This document shows positions 35,461-44,303 of a stretch of 58,993 bases of DNA, piece after piece. This DNA comes from Chloroflexota bacterium. GTDB lineage: Bacteria; Chloroflexota; Dehalococcoidia; JACPPY01. The translations under genes and the position numbers were made by a program. Numbering within the stretch: the first letter of the stretch is position 1; every line of letters starts with the position of its first letter. The notes under the pieces were generated by a model, which saw only the letters and a list, made by a program, of their open reading frames with translations, did not search any database and was not told where the DNA came from. Where the stretch lies: contig JACPPY010000076.1 of NCBI GenBank assembly GCA_016190755.1, positions 1-58,993 of the forward strand, written 5' to 3'.

Positions 35461-35964
35461 TTGAAAAGGAAACTGGTTCGCCTTCTTACCCCCGTTCTGG
35501 CGATATCGGCGGTGACCTTTGCCGGTTGTGCGTCATCCGCCGGGCCGACCTCGTCTACCAAGCCACCAGCCACGTCGCCGGCCTCTAAGTCCGCTCAAAG
35601 TACCAAGACTGTGCAGAGCACAACTCCTGCGACGACCACAACCAGGACATCACCCGCTACCAGCACGTCGTCTGCCACCACAACGGCGCCCGCTACCAGC
35701 TCAACACCCGCGGTCAGCATATTCCTGAACATCACAGAGCCTGCGGATGAGAGCGTAACCGGTGAAAGCACCGTTACCATCAAGGGACAGACAACGCCCG
35801 AAGCAGTATTGAGCGTGAATGCCGACCTGGTCGCGGTTGACGCTAGCGGAAAGTTTGCCGTGGCCGTCCCCCTTGAAGAAGGACCTAATCCCTTCGATAT
35901 CATCGCCACAGATGAAGATGGAAACCAGGCAAGCGTCCAGTTGGTTGTCTCATACGCCCCATAG
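35461..35964 (+). CDS. Ser/Thr-rich lipoprotein with a small beta-sandwich domain
   Basis: A 167-residue exported lipoprotein with a basic start, a hydrophobic stretch and Cys23 in TFAGC. A 65-residue linker of Ser, Thr, Pro and Ala follows, then an 80-residue domain NITEPADESVTGESTVTIKGQT...DEDGNQASVQLVVSYAP. This domain matches the glucodextranase B-like/Big-type immunoglobulin-fold modules that bind or space out extracellular domains. No enzyme domain is present. The start is TTG at 35461, 7 nt after AAAGGAG. It is divergent from the serpin and 98 nt upstream of the next secreted protein, so the two genes may be co-expressed. Confidence 0.72.
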   Translation: MKRKLVRLLTPVLAISAVTFAGCASSAGPTSSTKPPATSPASKSAQSTKTVQSTTPATTTTRTSPATSTSSATTTAPATSSTPAVSIFLNITEPADESVTGESTVTIKGQTTPEAVLSVNADLVAVDASGKFAVAVPLEEGPNPFDIIATDEDGNQASVQLVVSYAP

Positions 35965-36062
35965 CCGAATTACGAACAACGAGAGGCACGTTAAGCGAGA
36001 GGTCAACAACCCAGGATCTTAGCAAAGGCCAAAATAAAACTAATAGATAAAGGAGGAAACCA

Positions 36063-36875
36063 ATGAAGCACATATTTCGTACAGTCCTGATCCTTACCCT
36101 AGTAGCAGTAACCGCGATCGCCGGCACAAGTGTCGCCCTTGCCGCCGGTCCTGCCCAGGAACTTCAAATTAAGGGAACCATAAGCGACATAGCCAACGCT
36201 GCTACGCCACCCACGGTAACTATCACCCCCAAAGAGGGCGCCGCTGTCACAGTGAAGATCGATGACAAGACCAAGATCACCAAGGCCGGAGTCGGTCAGG
36301 CTACCGTCGCCGACCTGGCAAAGGGTGACCGCGCCACGGCGGAATATGATAAGGATACCCTGGTAGCAAGCCGGATCCAAGCCAGTAAGCCTATCTCTAA
36401 ACATCACGCGTACACGGGCACTATCAAATCCACCAGCGCCACCGGACTTGTGATTACCACCAAGAAAGGCGAAGTAACTATTGATGTAAACGCCCAGACC
36501 AGGTACAAGGTACCGGGACTCAAGGACGCCACGCTTGCGAATTTTAAGACCGGCAATAAGGTTGCCGTCCTCGCCGTGGAGTCAGGCACGGCCAGCCTGG
36601 CCCTGCACGTGATCCTCATCCCCGGCAAGCCGACCTCTGTCCAGCGCGTGGGCACGATCGAAGCATACGAAGCAGGTAAAAGCATCACCATCAAGGATAA
36701 GAAGGGCGACACCTCGACCTTTGTAGTAAATGCGGATACCAAGATTAGCTTCAAGAAAGGCGCTACTGAGGTCAAGGTAGGCGCGCGCGCCACGGTAACC
36801 GCCAAGCGCGACCCCGCCACCGACCAGTTTACTGCCAAGAATATGCTGGTCTTCGGCACCAAAGAGTCCAAGTAA
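36063..36875 (+). CDS. Secreted protein with three DUF5666-like repeats
   Basis: A 270-residue protein with a clear Sec signal peptide (cleavage near TSVALAA|GPAQ) and no anchor. Three repeats of about 80 residues follow. Each starts with a G-T-I-S/K/E strand pair (IKGTISDIANA, YTGTIKSTSATG, RVGTIEAYEAGK) and contains an xxVxIDDKTKI or VNADTKI step and a GxKVxV/AxVxA strand. They look like the small beta-barrels of DUF5666 (OB-like). The function is unknown; the domain is typical of secreted proteins with metal or redox context. The site AAAGGAGG before the ATG is strong. A GC-rich hairpin closes the gene. Confidence 0.7.
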   Translation: MKHIFRTVLILTLVAVTAIAGTSVALAAGPAQELQIKGTISDIANAATPPTVTITPKEGAAVTVKIDDKTKITKAGVGQATVADLAKGDRATAEYDKDTLVASRIQASKPISKHHAYTGTIKSTSATGLVITTKKGEVTIDVNAQTRYKVPGLKDATLANFKTGNKVAVLAVESGTASLALHVILIPGKPTSVQRVGTIEAYEAGKSITIKDKKGDTSTFVVNADTKISFKKGATEVKVGARATVTAKRDPATDQFTAKNMLVFGTKESK

Positions 36876-36900
36876 TTAGCCCTCTGACAAGTTCTGTTTC

Positions 36901-36927
36901 GAGGCCGGACCAATTTGGTCCGGCCTC
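36901..36927 (+). terminator. Perfect 13-bp hairpin after the secreted-protein gene
   Basis: Arms 36901-36913 and 36915-36927 (gaggccggaccaa/ttggtccggcctc) are exact reverse complements, 26 nt after the stop codon. There is no T run. Confidence 0.6.
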
Positions 36928-37003
36928 AGCATAGCTACCATTCACCAAGAAGGTAGCTCTCCTCCAATGCAGGTGATAGAATCACTTTACCTTAGCTGGA
37001 GTA

Positions 37004-37069
37004 TGATACAATCGTCTTTGTTCCCATTGGGAATCCCGCCTGATCGTCAGCCTTCACTGACGTGAAGGC
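37004..37069 (+). promoter_or_regulatory. Extended -10 plus two hairpins before radical SAM gene
   Basis: TG-N-TACAAT lies at 37004-37012. Downstream, in the presumed leader, are two stem-loops: TTCCC-ATT-GGGAA (37021-37033) and GCCTTCAC-TGAC-GTGAAGGC (37050-37057 with 37062-37069). The second hairpin is perfect and lies 44 nt before the ATG at 37114. Confidence 0.35.
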
Positions 37070-37113
37070 AGCTACCAAGCTCAAGGCGACGACGACTTAC
37101 TTTGAGGCGCGAA

Positions 37114-38055
37114 ATGCCTGACACACAATTCCAAAGACCAGAAATAATCCGCCCGCCCAGCGAATGGAGGAGCTACTTCCTCCCCCTGACCAGCGGTTGT
37201 TCCAACAATACCTGCACCTTCTGCCGCTATTATGGATCGAAACTTCGCATAAGGGACGTCGATGATGTGAAACGAGAGGTGGGCGCCCTGGCGTTTTTTG
37301 TCAGGGGCGGCGGCTACCTCCCTGGAACACCGGAAGAGGTATACGCCATCGGCAGGGGCTGGGATGGAAAGAGGATATTCTTGCAGGATGGAGATGCCCT
37401 CGTTTATCCCTTTCCGAAACTGACGGAAGTGCTCGAACACGTGGGTTTGAAGCTCCCGTTCGTTCAGAGAATTGGGGCCTATGCTACGGCCCAGGATATA
37501 TTGCGTAAGAGCCCTGCCGAGCTAGCGGAACTGAAAAGGCTCAAACTCGGCATCCTATATCTGGGAGTCGAAAGCGGCGATGACGAGGTGCTCCGGAATA
37601 CAGCAAAGGGAGCTACTTCACAGCAAATGATCGAAGCGGGAAGAAGAGTGAAGGAGGCAGGCATACTTCTCTCGGTAACTGTCTTACTGGGTCTCGGTGG
37701 CGTGCCGGGCAGCGAGCGGCACGCCGGTGAGACAGCCAAGGTCCTGACGGAAATTGACCCCGACTACGCAGGGGCTTTGACTCTCACTCTCGTTCCAGGC
37801 ACTCCCTTGTTCGATGAATGCCAGAGAGGCGCGTTCGTGCCTGTTTCGCCGTTCGAGTCCATCAGGGAACTCGCGGATATTCTGGCCAAATCGGAGTTAA
37901 CCAATTGTTTCTTTAGCTCCATGCATGCTTCCAACTACCTGTCCATCAGAGCAAAGCTGCCTGAGGAACGAAACCACACGATTGCTGAGATAAACCATGT
38001 TCTGGCACAGGGAGACCCGTCCCAGCTCCGCGCCGAGTTCCTCAGAGGGCTGTAG
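37114..38055 (+). CDS. Radical SAM protein with Cx4Cx2C cluster motif
   Basis: A 313-residue radical SAM enzyme. The cluster motif is C-SNNT-C-TF-C near residue 29-37, i.e. Cx4Cx2C rather than the usual Cx3Cx2C. This variant is known in a group of BchE/HemN-like radical SAM proteins (COG1032-type, LTxGCSxNxCxFC). Further marks are GDALVYPFPKL, LGILYLGVESGDDEVL and VTVLLGLGGVPGSERHA. No substrate-defining domain follows. The product would generate a 5'-deoxyadenosyl radical for an unknown reaction. The ATG at 37114 has GAGG at correct spacing; the TTG at 37102 is too early. The preceding region holds a possible promoter and structured leader. Confidence 0.8.
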   Translation: MPDTQFQRPEIIRPPSEWRSYFLPLTSGCSNNTCTFCRYYGSKLRIRDVDDVKREVGALAFFVRGGGYLPGTPEEVYAIGRGWDGKRIFLQDGDALVYPFPKLTEVLEHVGLKLPFVQRIGAYATAQDILRKSPAELAELKRLKLGILYLGVESGDDEVLRNTAKGATSQQMIEAGRRVKEAGILLSVTVLLGLGGVPGSERHAGETAKVLTEIDPDYAGALTLTLVPGTPLFDECQRGAFVPVSPFESIRELADILAKSELTNCFFSSMHASNYLSIRAKLPEERNHTIAEINHVLAQGDPSQLRAEFLRGL

Positions 38056-38542
38056 AGGTATCCTGCAAACGGCCTGACACCAGCAGACCGCGTTCACATG
38101 GAAAGGCCCAGGCGGATACATGTGGAGACGTAGAGTACAAAACATTAGGAAGGGCGTGGACGCCGGACCAGGCCCGTCCTTCGCTGTACTCAGGCGGCAC
38201 CTCATCGTAGTGCAGGTGACTGTCCACCTCACAGCGCGAGGGTCGTGCCGGTGTGTGCCCGCCCTCGCAATGCCCGGCGTCCTAGCTCATCCCCGTAAAA
38301 GGCTGAGCGATATAATAACACTGACCATGGGACGTTTGCAACACTTTGCACTTGCAATAAACATGGTTTACTCACAATACTTACAGCAATGTGTTAAATC
38401 CTCTGTCCTCAACTTCGCGAGTACGCTTCCGACGCTACCCGCCGACCAGTTTTTTCGTCCTGTCCCGCCACTTCTGGTAGAATACTAGCGCGTTTTGACG
38501 AAGTGCCAGCGCCTGCGATATATGAAGGACTCTGATACTTTC
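38056..38542 (+). other. 487-bp gap before alaS
   Basis: No supported gene is present. A 122-codon frame at 38120-38488 has no domain, ribosome-binding site or protein-like composition. I looked for a T-box (GGGTGG-type core) and saw none. The clearest element is an extended -10 near 38475. Confidence 0.5.
38475..38483 (+). promoter_or_regulatory. Extended -10 TGGTAGAAT of alaS operon
   Basis: TG-N-TAGAAT ends 38 nt before the ATG at 38522 and 59 nt before the one at 38543. It is identical to the element before the MFS gene at 28301. The predicted transcript start is near 38490. Confidence 0.45.
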
Positions 38543-41521
38543 ATGAACAGCAACGAATTACGTGAACTATTCTTACGTTTCTTCGTGAGCAAAGGCCATC
38601 TTGTGGTGCCATCATCCTCGCTCGTACCTCATGGCGACCCCACGCTGTTGCTCACCACCGCCGGTATGGTCCAAATGAAGCCGTACTTCATGGGCCTGGC
38701 CACACCATCGAGCCCTCGCATGACCTCATGCCAGAAGTGCTTCCGAACCACGGACATCGATTCCGTGGGCGATACCAAGCACCTGACCTTCTTCGAGATG
38801 CTGGGCAACTTTAGCGTCGGAGATTACTTCAAGAAAGAAGCCATCTCCTGGGCATGGGAGTTCGTCACAGGATGGCTGGAATTGCCGGAGAAACGGCTGT
38901 GGACCACGGTATTCCTGGATGACGATGAGGCGGCCAAACTATGGCAGGAAATGGGCGTTCCCGCGATCCGTATCGTGCGCCTGGGAGAGAAGGACAACTT
39001 CTGGGGCCCGGCTGGTGATTCCGGGCCATGCGGGCCGTGCTCCGAGATACACTACGACCTGGGTGAGGAAGTCGGTTGCTGCAAGAAGACCTGCAACCCG
39101 TCCTGCGACTGCGGGCGCTTCGTGGAGATATGGAACCTGGTATTCATGCAGTTCAACCAGGACAAGCAGGGCAAACGCATTCCGCTGCCCCGGCCCAATA
39201 TCGATACGGGCATGGGCCTGGAGCGCATCAGCGCTATCATGCAGGGCAAAACAACGGTATACGACACCGATGTGTTCGGCTCTCTCCTGAAAAAGGTCTC
39301 CGAGATCAGCGGTGTAACATACGAGGAAGCCCCGCAAGGTAGGGCCATGAGGATTGTCGCAGAGCACTCCAGAGGCATCGCCTTCCTCATAGCCGATGGA
39401 GTCCTTCCCGGCAACGAGGGAAGAGGTTACGTATTGCGCCGTCTGCTCCGGCGTGCGGCGCTGCTGGGCAAGAAGCTGGGCGTGGAAAAGCCGTTCCTGG
39501 CCGAGATGGCGGACACGGTCATTAAGACACTGGGCCATGCCTATCCGGAGCTGCAGCACAGCCGCGATTTCATTCTTCGCGTGGTGGAGATGGAGGAGGA
39601 GCGCTTCCAGGTTACTCTGGGCACCGGCCTTCAGGGCCTGAGCGAGGTAATACGCGTCAAGGACGACTTCCGGCAGCATTTGAGCAAGGTCTTGGGTGAG
39701 ATGGAAAAGGCAACTCGATCGCCGCGCACCTCCGAGCCGCATGTCTTCGCCGAACTGGCAGCCAAGCTGAAAACGCTCAACCCAGTTGAGCCGGAGGTCG
39801 GACCCGGTTTCGTTTCGGCGAAGGTAACCAAGCCGCTCCAGGAATGGCGTGACGGGCTGGCCAGGGAGCTTGAGGAGTTGTCCCGTGCCTCGCCAGTAAT
39901 GCCGTCCGAGGATGCAATGCGCCTGATAAAGAGCAAGGTCCGCTTCAGCGCCGGCACAAACGAAGACCCCGCTGGCGTGAATGTTGACACCACGAACATC
40001 ATGCTGCAACACGTGTCGGGCGAAGAGGCTTTCATACTTTACGATACGTACGGGTTCCCTATTGAGCTGACGAAGGAGATAGCCCATGAAAAGGGCTTTG
40101 GGGTAGATGAGGCGGGATTCGAAGACCAGATGGAGCAGCAGAGGCTGCGGGCTCGCGCCGCCGCCAAGTTCGGCGGCAATATATCTGAAGCCGACTACTC
40201 GACCATCTCGCTGCCTCCCACGATATTCGTCGGATACGAGACTCTGCTGGCGGAGGGTCAGGTTATAGGCCTCCACGTCGACGGCAAGCAGGCGGAATCG
40301 GCTCAGGCCGGCCAGAATATAGAGGTAATACTGGACCGGACTCCTTTCTATGCCGAAATGGGAGGCCAGGTCGGAGACCGTGGTAGGCTAAGGGGCGACA
40401 ACGGGGTCATCGTCGTCGCTAACACTGTCTGGGTGCGCCCTAACGTTGCAGGCCATCGAGGTCGCGTGGCGGAAGGCTCGATCAAGCTGGGAGATAAAGT
40501 CCTGGCCGAGGTGGAGCCGGAGCGCCGCATGGATATCGCTCGTAACCATACGTCCACACATCTGCTTCATGCCGGGTTGCGCCATGTGCTAGGCACCCAC
40601 GTTCAGCAGCGGGGTTCACTCGTGTCGCCGGAGCGGCTGCGCTTCGATTTTTCCCATCTGAAGCCTCTGGAGCAGGAGCAGCTGTACGAAATACAGGACT
40701 GGGTCAACGAGACCATCAGAAAAGATCTACCGGTCATTACTCGTGTGGCCAGCTACAAGGAGGCCGTCGGAGAGGGCGTGATCGCCCTCTTCGGTGAGAA
40801 GTACGGCGATAAGGTGAGGATCGTCCAAGTAGGAGAAGGCCCCAACAGGGTAAGCGCGGAGCTATGCGGCGGCACGCACGTGTCAGATACCGGTCAAATA
40901 GGCCAGCTCATGATCACTTCGGAGAGCAGCGTTGGCTCCGGACTGCGACGCATCGAGGCTGTCACAGGCAGAGGGGCCGAGGGTATTATGAGGTCTAACA
41001 TGTCTGTCGTGCAGGAGTTGACTTCAAAGTTGAAGGCTGCTTCGCCCGATGAAGTATCTCAAAAAGTGGCGGCCTTGCAGAATGAGCTGGAGCAAGAGAA
41101 GAAGCGCAGCGAACAGCTCGAGCGTGAGCTGGCCCGCCGGAACGCGGAGTCCATGTTTCAGCTTGCAAGGCAGGTAAACGGAATTACTGTCCTGGCGACA
41201 AAGGTCCAGGCGTCCAGCTCGGCCGCCATGCGTGACATGGGAGACATACTGCGGAGCAAGCTGGGCAGTGGAGTAATAGCCTTGGGCGCGGTCATTGACG
41301 ACAGGCCGCAATTCCTGGTGATGGTGACTCTCGACCTGACAGGCAAGGGACTGAATGCCGGCGAAATTGCCAGAAAGGTAGCCCATGTAACGGGCGGCGG
41401 TGGCGGCGGCAGGCCGGAGATAGCCCAGGCCGGAGGTAAGGACAAGGCGAAGCTCGAAGAGGCTATCGGCCTGGTCGCAACACTTGTTGAAAAGGCCAGA
41501 ACGAAGCGAGGACAGCAGTGA
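38543..41521 (+). CDS. alaS: Alanine--tRNA ligase with a large central insertion
   Basis: The enzyme charges tRNA-Ala with alanine. From the ATG at 38543 the product is 992 residues and starts MNSNELRELFLRFF; longer starts at 38522 or 38495 are possible. Class II core motifs include KCFRTTDIDSVGDTKHLTFFEMLGNFS near 65-92 and DTGMGLERISAIMQ. The editing-domain zinc residues sit in HTSTHLLHAG and CGGTHVSDTG, and the C-Ala part ends GGGGGGRPEIAQAGG. Between TLGTGLQGLSEVI and HVSGEEAFILYDTYGFP lies a block about 120 residues longer than in most AlaRS, with a coiled-coil look (EMEKATRSPRTSEPHVF, LEELSRASPV). Most family members are 870-890 residues. The stop overlaps ruvX. Confidence 0.95.
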   Translation: MNSNELRELFLRFFVSKGHLVVPSSSLVPHGDPTLLLTTAGMVQMKPYFMGLATPSSPRMTSCQKCFRTTDIDSVGDTKHLTFFEMLGNFSVGDYFKKEAISWAWEFVTGWLELPEKRLWTTVFLDDDEAAKLWQEMGVPAIRIVRLGEKDNFWGPAGDSGPCGPCSEIHYDLGEEVGCCKKTCNPSCDCGRFVEIWNLVFMQFNQDKQGKRIPLPRPNIDTGMGLERISAIMQGKTTVYDTDVFGSLLKKVSEISGVTYEEAPQGRAMRIVAEHSRGIAFLIADGVLPGNEGRGYVLRRLLRRAALLGKKLGVEKPFLAEMADTVIKTLGHAYPELQHSRDFILRVVEMEEERFQVTLGTGLQGLSEVIRVKDDFRQHLSKVLGEMEKATRSPRTSEPHVFAELAAKLKTLNPVEPEVGPGFVSAKVTKPLQEWRDGLARELEELSRASPVMPSEDAMRLIKSKVRFSAGTNEDPAGVNVDTTNIMLQHVSGEEAFILYDTYGFPIELTKEIAHEKGFGVDEAGFEDQMEQQRLRARAAAKFGGNISEADYSTISLPPTIFVGYETLLAEGQVIGLHVDGKQAESAQAGQNIEVILDRTPFYAEMGGQVGDRGRLRGDNGVIVVANTVWVRPNVAGHRGRVAEGSIKLGDKVLAEVEPERRMDIARNHTSTHLLHAGLRHVLGTHVQQRGSLVSPERLRFDFSHLKPLEQEQLYEIQDWVNETIRKDLPVITRVASYKEAVGEGVIALFGEKYGDKVRIVQVGEGPNRVSAELCGGTHVSDTGQIGQLMITSESSVGSGLRRIEAVTGRGAEGIMRSNMSVVQELTSKLKAASPDEVSQKVAALQNELEQEKKRSEQLERELARRNAESMFQLARQVNGITVLATKVQASSSAAMRDMGDILRSKLGSGVIALGAVIDDRPQFLVMVTLDLTGKGLNAGEIARKVAHVTGGGGGGRPEIAQAGGKDKAKLEEAIGLVATLVEKARTKRGQQ

Positions 41522-41946
41522 CCTCTGTTTGCCTTGGCCTCGACGTGGGACGGCGCCGCATAGGCGTAGCGCTGAGCGACCCAGAAGGGCTCCTGGCTGT
41601 GCCGCTCACGACAGTCCTACGGTCGGACACCGAGTCCGCGTTGCAGGAGATATCGGACTTGGTCGGCAGACACAACGTTGGCTGCATCGTCGTTGGACTG
41701 CCATCGCTATTGAGCGGAGAGGCAGGCGAGGAGGTACAAAAGGTCAACGAGTTCGTAGCCGCAATGCAGGAACGTATACAGTTGCCGGTGGAATACTGGG
41801 ACGAAAGATTGTCCACCGTTGCCGCCGAAAAGATGCTCCGGGAAAGGGGCGCAAAGAGGGAAACGCGGGACGCCCGGCGCGATTCACTGGCAGCTGCCCT
41901 TATATTGCAAGGATATTTGGATAGCAAGAAGGTGTCGCAGCCTTGA
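41518..41946 (+). CDS. ruvX: Putative pre-16S rRNA nuclease / RuvX (YqgF family)
   Basis: A 142-residue protein with an RNase H-like fold. LGLDVGRRRIGVALSDP holds the first catalytic Asp, CIVVGLPSLLSG is the VGLPxxxxG block, WDERLSTVAAE holds the acidic pair, and DSLAAALILQGYLD carries the last Asp. Family members trim the 5' end of 16S rRNA precursor or act on Holliday junctions. The start is GTG overlapping the alaS stop by 4 nt (GTGA), and the stop overlaps aroE by 4 nt. An alaS-ruvX pairing is common in several bacterial groups. Confidence 0.9.
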   Translation: MTSVCLGLDVGRRRIGVALSDPEGLLAVPLTTVLRSDTESALQEISDLVGRHNVGCIVVGLPSLLSGEAGEEVQKVNEFVAAMQERIQLPVEYWDERLSTVAAEKMLRERGAKRETRDARRDSLAAALILQGYLDSKKVSQP

Positions 41947-42803
41947 AGCAATACCTGGCGATCATTGGATACCCCCTCCGGCATTCGATATCGCCGGATT
42001 TCCAGCAGGCTGCGCTCGACTCCTACGGGCTGGATATGGAGTACCAGGCATGGGAGACCAATCCCTCTCAGTTGGCCGCCGCAATCGGAGAGCTACGGTA
42101 CCCGCGCAATCTGGGGGCCAACGTGACCATACCATTCAAGGAAGAGGTATTGCCCATGCTGGACCAGGTGGACGAGATGGCTGACGAAATCGGTGCAGTC
42201 AACACAATAGCCAAGTGCGACGGCATGCTGACCGGGTACAACACCGACGCCGCCGGCTTTTTGCGTGCCCTTAGCGAGGATAGGGAATTCGATGCCCGCG
42301 AAAAGGCAGCAGTCGTCCTAGGTGCGGGCGGCGTGGCCAGGGCCGTTTGCCATTCCCTGCTCAATGCCGGCATATCGCGGTTGACATTGGCGAATCGCTC
42401 GGTGACCAGGGCTGAAGAACTGGCCGAAGCGCTACAGGACATCATAGCCAGAAAAGCGCTCCAGGTGGAGATTGATGCAGTCGCACTTGATGTCTCGGCA
42501 AACAGTGCTCTCTCTGATTGCGACCTCATAGTGAACTGCACACCTTTGGGCATGAAGCATGGTGGGCAGGAGAAGAAATCTCCGCTGCAGGCCGACCAGA
42601 TACCTGCTCATGCCCTTGTATATGACGTAGTGTATAATCCGGAGGTCACTCCGTTGCTCAAAGAGGCTGCACGGGCAGGCGCCCGCACACTCAGCGGGCT
42701 GCCGATGCTGGTGTACCAAGGAGCAGCTGCTTTCGAACTGTGGACAGGAAAAGAGGCTCCCCTGGGGGTCATGTTCGAGGCCGCGAGGGCGGCATTGAGA
42801 TGA
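41943..42803 (+). CDS. aroE: Shikimate dehydrogenase
   Basis: A 286-residue enzyme that reduces 3-dehydroshikimate to shikimate with NADPH. Landmarks are IGYPLRHSISPDFQQAAL (shikimate site), NVTIPFKEEV with the catalytic Lys, GAVNTIAK, and GYNTDAAGF. The nucleotide site is VVLGAGGVARAV near residue 125, followed by LANRSVTRAEELA, and QGAAAFELWTG lies at the end. The start codon is a TTG embedded in the ruvX stop (TTGA), and its stop overlaps the next start in ATGA, so it is translationally coupled on both sides. Confidence 0.94.
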   Translation: MKQYLAIIGYPLRHSISPDFQQAALDSYGLDMEYQAWETNPSQLAAAIGELRYPRNLGANVTIPFKEEVLPMLDQVDEMADEIGAVNTIAKCDGMLTGYNTDAAGFLRALSEDREFDAREKAAVVLGAGGVARAVCHSLLNAGISRLTLANRSVTRAEELAEALQDIIARKALQVEIDAVALDVSANSALSDCDLIVNCTPLGMKHGGQEKKSPLQADQIPAHALVYDVVYNPEVTPLLKEAARAGARTLSGLPMLVYQGAAAFELWTGKEAPLGVMFEAARAALR

Positions 42804-43105
42804 AAGACAACAAAGAGTTGCACGAATTGGGCCGTGGCAAAGGCGAGTTGGTCAAAGTGTGCACCGCCTCCGGGCAACTCGAAGCCAATGTCCTAAAATC
42901 ACGACTTGAGGCCGAAGGCATACCATCGCTGCTGCGCTATGACAGCGCCTCAAGCGTTTTCGGTATCTACTTCGACGGGTTGGGGAGGGTGGATATCATG
43001 GTACCGGTCGAGCTGGCTGAGGACGCGGCCCGGGTATTGAGCAGCAAGCCGGACCTCATCACAGATGCAGACACAGAGCCTGAAAACAACTCGGGCGAAC
43101 GCTGA
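42800..43105 (+). CDS. DUF2007-family small protein
   Basis: A 101-residue protein with the compact DUF2007 pattern: LVKVCTASGQLEANVLKSRLEAEGIPSLLRYDSAS, then a short GVYF-like strand (FGIYFDGLG) and VDIMVPVELAEDAARVLSS. DUF2007 proteins have a GlnB-like or putative signal-transducing fold and no known role. I start at the ATG at 42800, which overlaps the aroE stop (ATGA), instead of the longer frame from 42740. Its placement between aroE and aroC suggests involvement with this operon, perhaps regulation, but that is only context. Confidence 0.75.
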   Translation: MKDNKELHELGRGKGELVKVCTASGQLEANVLKSRLEAEGIPSLLRYDSASSVFGIYFDGLGRVDIMVPVELAEDAARVLSSKPDLITDADTEPENNSGER

Positions 43106-43139
43106 GGAAGCTTGGCGAGGTAGATCAGGACACAAACCG

Positions 43140-44303
43140 ATGGTCTTTAATTTTCTGACCGCTGGAGAGTCTCACGGCAAGGGGCTGACATCCATCATTG
43201 AAGGTATGGTGGCCGGATTACCCCTGGCCGAAGCCGACATAGACCGTGACCTGGCCCGCAGGCAGGGCGGCTACGGGCGTGGCGGCCGCATGAAGATAGA
43301 GCACGACCATGCCGAAATACTATCAGGTGTCAGGCATGGCCAGACGATAGGCAGTCCGATATCGCTCTTTATTCGCAACCGGGACTGGGAAAACTGGCAG
43401 GAGGACATGAGCGTAGCGCCGGTGAACAGCCCTGTGACGCGTGTCACGAGGCTGCGGCCCGGACACGCCGACATGGCAGGCACACTCAAGTACGGGTTCA
43501 ACGACGTGCGGCCGGTGCTGGAGCGCGCCAGCGCCAGGGAAACTGCGGCACGCGTCGCCGCCGGCTCCGTGGCACGCAAGTTCCTCGACCAATTCGGGAT
43601 TGCCATTCATAGTCATGTTATCGCTATTGGAGGCAGGCACCTGCGCGAGGCCGGTTCTATTGATTGGGAGAAGGTTGAGGCTTCACCAGTCCGGTGCACC
43701 GACCCCGAGGCGGAGAAAGAGATGAAGGCCATCATTGATCGGGCCAGGGGCAACGGCGATACAGTGGGTGGCGTTTTTGAGGTCGTCGCCGATGGCGTGC
43801 CGCCCGGCCTTGGCTCACATGTTCACTGGGACCGAAAGCTCAGCACACGCCTCGTACAGGCTATCGGCAGCATTAACGCAGTAAAGGGCATTGAAACAGG
43901 TGCGGGGTTTGCCATGGCGGACCTTCGAGGCTCTCAGGCCCACGACATCATAGTATCTTCGCCCGACGGATTAGGATTGCGACATACCAGCAACCGTGCC
44001 GGTGGTGTTGAGGGGGGAATGAGCAACGGCGAACCCATCATCGTCCGGGCTGCAGTCAAGCCGATAGCGACACTGACCAAGCCGTTGCCCTCGGTCGACC
44101 TTGAGACAGGCAGACCCGCAGAAGCACATGTCGAACGGAGTGACATATGTGTGGTACCTGCAGCGGGCGTTGTTGGAGAGGCTATGGTCGCCATTGTTCT
44201 GGCAGATGCCGTGCTGGAGAAATTCGGAGGCGACAGCCTTCGCGAGGTGCTACAAAACTACCATGAGTATCTGAAGTCCATCGAGGCCCGATGGACCAAA
44301 TGA
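43140..44303 (+). CDS. aroC: Chorismate synthase
   Basis: A 387-residue enzyme converting 5-enolpyruvylshikimate 3-phosphate to chorismate using reduced FMN. The family signatures are visible: TAGESHGKGLTSIIEG at the N-terminus, RRQGGYGRGGRMKIEHD, RPGHADMAGTLKYGFNDVRPVLERASARET near 120-150, and NRAGGVEGGMSNGEPI with RAAVKPI near 295-315. The longer frame from 43065 overlaps DUF2007 heavily; the ATG at 43140 starts at the conserved VFNFLTAGESHG. It overlaps the following aroKB start in ATGA. The enzyme needs an FMN reductase, perhaps intrinsic or from elsewhere. Confidence 0.95.
   Translation: MVFNFLTAGESHGKGLTSIIEGMVAGLPLAEADIDRDLARRQGGYGRGGRMKIEHDHAEILSGVRHGQTIGSPISLFIRNRDWENWQEDMSVAPVNSPVTRVTRLRPGHADMAGTLKYGFNDVRPVLERASARETAARVAAGSVARKFLDQFGIAIHSHVIAIGGRHLREAGSIDWEKVEASPVRCTDPEAEKEMKAIIDRARGNGDTVGGVFEVVADGVPPGLGSHVHWDRKLSTRLVQAIGSINAVKGIETGAGFAMADLRGSQAHDIIVSSPDGLGLRHTSNRAGGVEGGMSNGEPIIVRAAVKPIATLTKPLPSVDLETGRPAEAHVERSDICVVPAAGVVGEAMVAIVLADAVLEKFGGDSLREVLQNYHEYLKSIEARWTK

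Noticed and set aside
38120..38488. 122-codon frame before alaS
   Set aside because: No ribosome-binding site, domain or composition supports it, and the alaS promoter lies at its end.
38056..38542. T-box riboswitch upstream of alaS
   Set aside because: I saw no T-box core sequence and no terminator/antiterminator pair before the gene.
38939..40276. 445-codon open frame on the minus strand
   Set aside because: It is fully antisense to alaS, has no start signals and no family motifs; the GC-rich codon pattern of alaS creates it.
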